This document shows, piece by piece, positions 60,249 to 64,000 of a DNA stretch of 64,000 bases (positions within the stretch are counted from its first letter, which is position 1; each line of letters begins with the position of its first letter). The position numbers and the translations under genes are program-made. Source of the DNA: Trichomonas vaginalis G3 (taxonomy: Eukaryota; Parabasalia; Trichomonadida; Trichomonadidae). Under the pieces are notes generated by a model that was given only the letters and a program-made list of their open reading frames with translations, was not told the origin of the DNA and did not search any database. The DNA lies in assembly GCF_026262505.1 (NCBI RefSeq), contig NC_067204.1, positions 8,155,797 through 8,219,796 on the forward strand. Direction: 5' to 3'.

Positions 60249-60830
60249 TCAAATCTGATAATAGTTCTGTCCATCCTGATAAATTAATGTATCAGTTAAT
60301 AAAGCATCAATTACAAGGGTAGCAGTCTCTTGATTGCCGCATAACTCAACAATCTCATCATTGGTTGTTGGATTGCCGTTTTTGGATTTGATGAATTCGA
60401 AAACTGTTTGAGATAATTTTGATATTTCTGTGCTCTGACTTTGTTGAGAAGCAAGTAAGGTATCATCTGTAAGGAACTGGAATTTGAAGAAATCTTTATG
60501 TATTGAAGCCATTTCAAGCATATGTCGAACTTCGAACATTGGATCTGATTTTATTGAGACACATTTCATTTTAATGAAATAAGGAGTTTGATTTACAACA
60601 TATCCTAGCACTTCAACGTAGTCGCCAATTTTTGGTAAATCATATTCTTCATCATTAGAATAAATAACTTTAATTAAACCAGTACCATCATCTATTTTGA
60701 ATCCTAAATCAACTGATTCTACTACTAGGCCAGAAATCCTTACATTTTGATAATTTAGGTAATTAACTTCGTTATTTATTTGAACTTGGCACGTAAAACA
60801 TCCACTATCGCGATCTGCTGTTGATGACAT
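60249..60830 (-). CDS. RPA2: replication protein A 32-kDa subunit (RPA2), 193 aa
   Basis: RPA2 is the middle subunit of the single-strand DNA-binding RPA complex. The OB fold is evident: YQNVRISGLVVESVDLGFKI, then DDGTGLIKVIYSNDEE, with the family signature I-DDGTG, and PKIGDYVEVLGYVVNQTPYF. A linker and the C-terminal winged helix follow (QTVFEFIKSKNGNPTTNDEI, then GNQETATLVIDALLTDTLIY). It starts with the Ser/Gly-rich MSSTADRDSGCF at 60830, short for the usual phosphorylated N-terminus. The frame runs on to 60941, but that extension is hydrophobic and unlike RPA2. Length near 200 fits small eukaryotic RPA2. Confidence 0.82.
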   Translation of the reverse strand: MSSTADRDSGCFTCQVQINNEVNYLNYQNVRISGLVVESVDLGFKIDDGTGLIKVIYSNDEEYDLPKIGDYVEVLGYVVNQTPYFIKMKCVSIKSDPMFEVRHMLEMASIHKDFFKFQFLTDDTLLASQQSQSTEISKLSQTVFEFIKSKNGNPTTNDEIVELCGNQETATLVIDALLTDTLIYQDGQNYYQI

Positions 60831-60941
60831 AATATCTGAAACGCATAATTTATAGTATATTTTTGATATATGGTTATTTTGATTCATCAAAAAAAGTAAA
60901 GTGAAGTTGCTTTCTTTAGTCAAGTTCATGATTGATTGCAC

Positions 60942-61553
60942 ATATTCGTAACTAATATAAATTTAAATAAATTATCTCTTTATTCTCTATTTTATCTTTG
61001 GTATATTTGCAGAGATGCTGAACTCATTATGAGTATTACAGAATATTCATTGCTTCACTGATACATGGCTAAACACCGTTTAAGAAGCATCACAAACGCA
61101 TCACAAAAAACTTAATTAGGTACATTTGATAATGAAAAAGGTCTGTTATCAAAACCGCAAGGACAAATCCAAACTGAGATAGAACAGTAGAGATGGAGAA
61201 TGAATTTCTGCAAGTTGTTTGATATTCATTTGTTTGGCAAGTTCTCTACCATATTCTATATAATTTTCAGCAAACCAAAGCTAAAATAATGCATTTGTGC
61301 CAAGAGTTATTACATATATGGAATATGAATCTGACCGTCATCAGATAAACTAGTAGTTAACCTTCGGGACCAGATTACAATTACACACATTAAGATATAT
61401 TTGCAATACAAACAAAAAACAATGACAAAACTCCAAAAAATTTGAAAATAGCAAATTTAATTTTAGTTTTTTTCTTATATAACTATTATGAAAATATATA
61501 TTAATGTTATTAGTGATATTATTTACTCTCCAGTTAAATGAACTAGTAATTAT
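60942..61553. other. gene-free spacer, nothing recognised
   Basis: AT-rich spacer between two minus-strand genes; no repeat or Inr of note. Confidence 0.5.
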
Positions 61554-62702
61554 TTATGCAGCCATATAAGCGTATTCAACGCGACCGTTTTCTTCCTGCT
61601 CAACGTTTGCAGAAACAACATGGCGTGGAAGGCTGTTGGCCTCTTCTTCGTCGGCTTGCATTACAGCGTAAACGACTTCGCCCTGTTCGTTGGATTCTGG
61701 TTCAACTTGAGCGGAGATAACTCTGCGTGGAAGGCTGTTTTCCTCTGCTTCTTGGGCAACAACGACTTGGTTTGTTTCCTCACCATCAGCTTGCATGAAT
61801 GCGTAAACAACTTCGCCTTGGCCGTTTGTCTCTTCTTCTTGGTCAGCTTCCATAACTGCGTAAACAACTTCACCCTGTTGCTCGTTTGATTCTTCAGCAA
61901 CTTGAGCTGAAACAACATGGCGTGGAAGTCCGTTTGTCTCTTCTTCATCAGCTTCCATAACGGCGTAAACAACTTCACCTTGTTCATTTGATTCTTCATG
62001 AACGCGTTGGACTCCGTTGTCTGTGTATTCGTAGATTGGGTCCTCTGAAACTACTTGGACGTGAGCATTGACAACGTTTCTTGTGAGGCCGTCTTCGAAG
62101 ATTGGATCTTCAGCTGGGTCGTATTCCTCGAAATACTCGATTGCGCCGTTCTCCTCTTCCTCATCGAAGTATTCGATTTCACCGTTCTCCTCTTCATCGA
62201 AGTATTCGACTTCACCATTGGATTCAACGCACTCGTAGTAAACAATTGGCTGTTCATCGCCATTGTTGTAGTATTCGTACTCAACTTCGGAGTTGTCCTC
62301 TGGATCAGCGTATTCATATTCTTCTAAGGAGTTGTAGTCAACTTCGATGTATTCGTAACCGTTCTCCTCACCCTGATGATAATCAACATCAACATAATCA
62401 TAGCCGTTCTCCTCAACTGCGTGATAATCTGCTTCAACATATTCATATGAATTTTCTTCAGCTTGTTCTTCATAAACGTACTCGTATTCGTTTGAATCGT
62501 AATCTTGTTCTTCGTAAATGTATTCGTTGTTTCCATTTTCTTCAGCATCGTAGTCTACAAGAATGTATTCTGGTGCATTTGATTCTTCGTAGTAGTAATA
62601 ATCTGTCTTGCCATTTGAATCGTAGTAATATTCCTTTGGAGAATACTCCTCCTTAAGTTGCGATTGGGCCCTTAAGGCTAAGGTAGCGAAAATCGCTAGC
62701 AT
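61554..62702 (-). CDS. secreted acidic tyrosine-rich repeat protein, 382 aa
   Basis: A cleavable signal peptide (MLAIFATLALRAQSQ) is followed by an extremely acidic protein. Residues ~20-210 are a Glu/Asp/Tyr tract with irregular repeats of N-[SG]-Y-[ED]-Y-[VI] (ENGYDYVDVDYHQGEENGYE). From ~210 on are about four copies of a 35-45-residue repeat: GEVVYAVMEADEEETNGLPR, then HVVSAQVAEESNEQ. No membrane anchor or Cys. It may bind cations or be a secreted matrix-like or mimicry protein; I cannot assign it to a family. A TCACTT Inr lies about 50 bases upstream of the ATG. Confidence 0.65.
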   Translation of the reverse strand: MLAIFATLALRAQSQLKEEYSPKEYYYDSNGKTDYYYYEESNAPEYILVDYDAEENGNNEYIYEEQDYDSNEYEYVYEEQAEENSYEYVEADYHAVEENGYDYVDVDYHQGEENGYEYIEVDYNSLEEYEYADPEDNSEVEYEYYNNGDEQPIVYYECVESNGEVEYFDEEENGEIEYFDEEEENGAIEYFEEYDPAEDPIFEDGLTRNVVNAHVQVVSEDPIYEYTDNGVQRVHEESNEQGEVVYAVMEADEEETNGLPRHVVSAQVAEESNEQQGEVVYAVMEADQEEETNGQGEVVYAFMQADGEETNQVVVAQEAEENSLPRRVISAQVEPESNEQGEVVYAVMQADEEEANSLPRHVVSANVEQEENGRVEYAYMAA

Positions 62703-63263
62703 TGTGGCAAAGCCGCCGAAATTGAATATATCGTTTTAATGTAAAGTGACAGAAACTCTCAATTCATAATTTTTCAAAATTTATCGAAGATATTTTGTAT
62801 ATTTAGAATTTAATTGTAGGAGTTGAAAACTGATTATTGTAAACCTTACCAAAATTTTCACAAGAATTTTGTTTGTATATCATACAATATTATTTTCATA
62901 TCATACATATTCAAAAGTGACAAAATTTATCCACGATCCGTTACTTCTCAGAAATTTCCAATTCAAAATATTCTGTGACTATTAACCCATATTAACATCA
63001 AAGGATGTTTCGAAAAATTATTTAATTTCTGGATTTTTTTTGCACTTTTTGTGATGTTGATGGAAAAACTTTTGGATTTTGGTTTATTGCAAATTACATC
63101 CATAAGTTTCAAATAGTTCCGTAATCAATTCTATATTTTAGTAGGAAATTTTATTGAGGAATTATTTCTTTGAAATCAACATTAAAGACCAAGAAAAATA
63201 GTATCGATATAATTATGAAAGTTTAAATTAAGAATGTGTTTAATTTATAATAGGATATTAATT
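62703..63263. other. gene-free spacer, nothing recognised
   Basis: It contains the promoter of the acidic protein gene (minus-strand TCACTTTACATT near 62742-62753) and otherwise plain AT-rich sequence. Confidence 0.5.
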
Positions 63264-64000
63264 TTATTTCTTCTTTTTCTTTGCATCCTCTGGAGTTTGC
63301 TGCTTGAAACTGATATCAAGTGTCCTGAGGGCAGGTAGTAGTGCTCTTTTTCTAATTTTAAACTTTTCAGCAACTTCATAAAATATATTTCTTCTATTTT
63401 CCCAATCAGATGCATCTGCAAGGTATGAAAACTTTGCAATCTTAGAGAGTATCTTAATCATGAGTGCCTCATCAGACATTTCCTTGAAGAACGGTCTGAA
63501 ATCCATATATTCATTTACAACCACTTCATAATCCAATTTCTTTGAAGATATTTCTGCAATGGTGTTAAACTTTGATTTCTTAGCACTTTTGATCTGATTT
63601 CGGAAAGTGACTGAAAAATCTGCATTTTCTTTCCATTTATGGTCAGCAAGTTCTTTTAATCTTGCACAGTACTGATTAAATCTATCAGAAGGACTGTCTT
63701 TGTTTATCGAATGCCAAATATTAGGATTATGAACACAAATTGAAATGAAATTGGAAATGTTATATTCATCGATAATAGGACTTGAGAAATCAATCTTTGA
63801 TTCATTAAGTAAGTAACTTGTGATAACGTATGATGATAAATCTCCAGATTTTCCCAATTTTTTTTCAATTGTTTGAACTTTATCAATAATTGAGCCTCCA
63901 AGGTAGTTCTTTACATTATTTATGAAGTCATTAATGTACCTCTCTTTCATTGGATTCAATTCTGGATACAATTTAGTTGCATGTTCAAAAATTACTGTTA
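63264..64000 (-). CDS. hypothetical protein, C-terminal part (runs off window)
   Basis: The minus-strand frame is open from the window edge to the stop at 63264, at least 244 residues, and has no ATG near the edge, so the gene starts outside. The protein is helical with a basic end (EDAKKKKK). Stretches such as NIWHSINKDSPSDRFNQYCA and MIKILSKIAKFSYLADASDW recall alpha-solenoid proteins. No family recognised. Confidence 0.55.
   Translation of the reverse strand, partial: TVIFEHATKLYPELNPMKERYINDFINNVKNYLGGSIIDKVQTIEKKLGKSGDLSSYVITSYLLNESKIDFSSPIIDEYNISNFISICVHNPNIWHSINKDSPSDRFNQYCARLKELADHKWKENADFSVTFRNQIKSAKKSKFNTIAEISSKKLDYEVVVNEYMDFRPFFKEMSDEALMIKILSKIAKFSYLADASDWENRRNIFYEVAEKFKIRKRALLPALRTLDISFKQQTPEDAKKKKK

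Noticed and set aside
1-64000. tRNA or rRNA genes
   Set aside because: I scanned for tRNA-like cloverleaf arms and rRNA words and found none I could support; the three-way hairpin at 10554 lacks tRNA landmarks.

Overview
The window looks like nuclear DNA of a trichomonad, most likely Trichomonas vaginalis or a close relative. It is AT-rich, and no host gene I could call shows an intron. Several host genes carry a TCAYW initiator (Inr) a few bases upstream of the ATG, and one gene encodes a protein with the trichomonad initiator-binding domain. The spacers hold mariner, ankyrin-gene and Maverick/Polinton sequence, all typical of this genome.

Layout. Positions 1 to about 9314 are the right part of a Maverick/Polinton (Maverick A; its left end is outside the window) with a protein-primed DNA polymerase B, a major capsid protein and small virion-type proteins. 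It abuts a 3' piece of a mariner transposase gene (9315-9563), which itself interrupts an ankyrin-family gene (9566-10061). Positions 10.4-33.4 kb are mostly host genes: APH-1-like gamma-secretase subunit, WASH complex subunit CCDC53/WASHC3, a GT-A-like glycosyltransferase, an SLC35-type transporter, a coiled-coil protein, an initiator-binding-domain protein, CFAP20, a CENP-C-like kinetochore protein, an ankyrin pseudogene, a METTL25-like methyltransferase, a CPAP/SAS-4-like centriole protein, a 7TM protein and a ubiquitin-like protein without the terminal GG. Small inverted-repeat elements lie between them.

Positions 33406-57735 are a full-length second Maverick (Maverick B, 24.3 kb) with A/T-tract-tipped terminal inverted repeats and a 6-bp target duplication ATTCAA. 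It carries capsid genes, a superfamily 3 helicase gene, a packaging ATPase, KilA-N and T5orf172 proteins, penton-like proteins, pVI-like membrane peptides, a retroviral-type integrase, a phage tail-collar fibre and a Dam-type adenine methyltransferase. I see no polymerase B and no adenovirus-type protease in it. Its left third is decayed and the right two thirds look whole. Host sequence resumes at 57742 with a coiled-coil gene, RPA2, a secreted acidic repeat protein and a partial unknown gene.

The most unusual signal is a set of short hairpin-forming repeat families in both Mavericks. They fill the spacers, and three of them also sit in frame inside genes (two KilA-N genes in B; the polymerase and a small virion-type gene in A). 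Copies of a family differ by paired changes that keep the stems. This resembles in logic the palindromic elements known from Rickettsia, but here it is in eukaryotic virus-like elements. All function calls are from reading the sequence; no database search was run.
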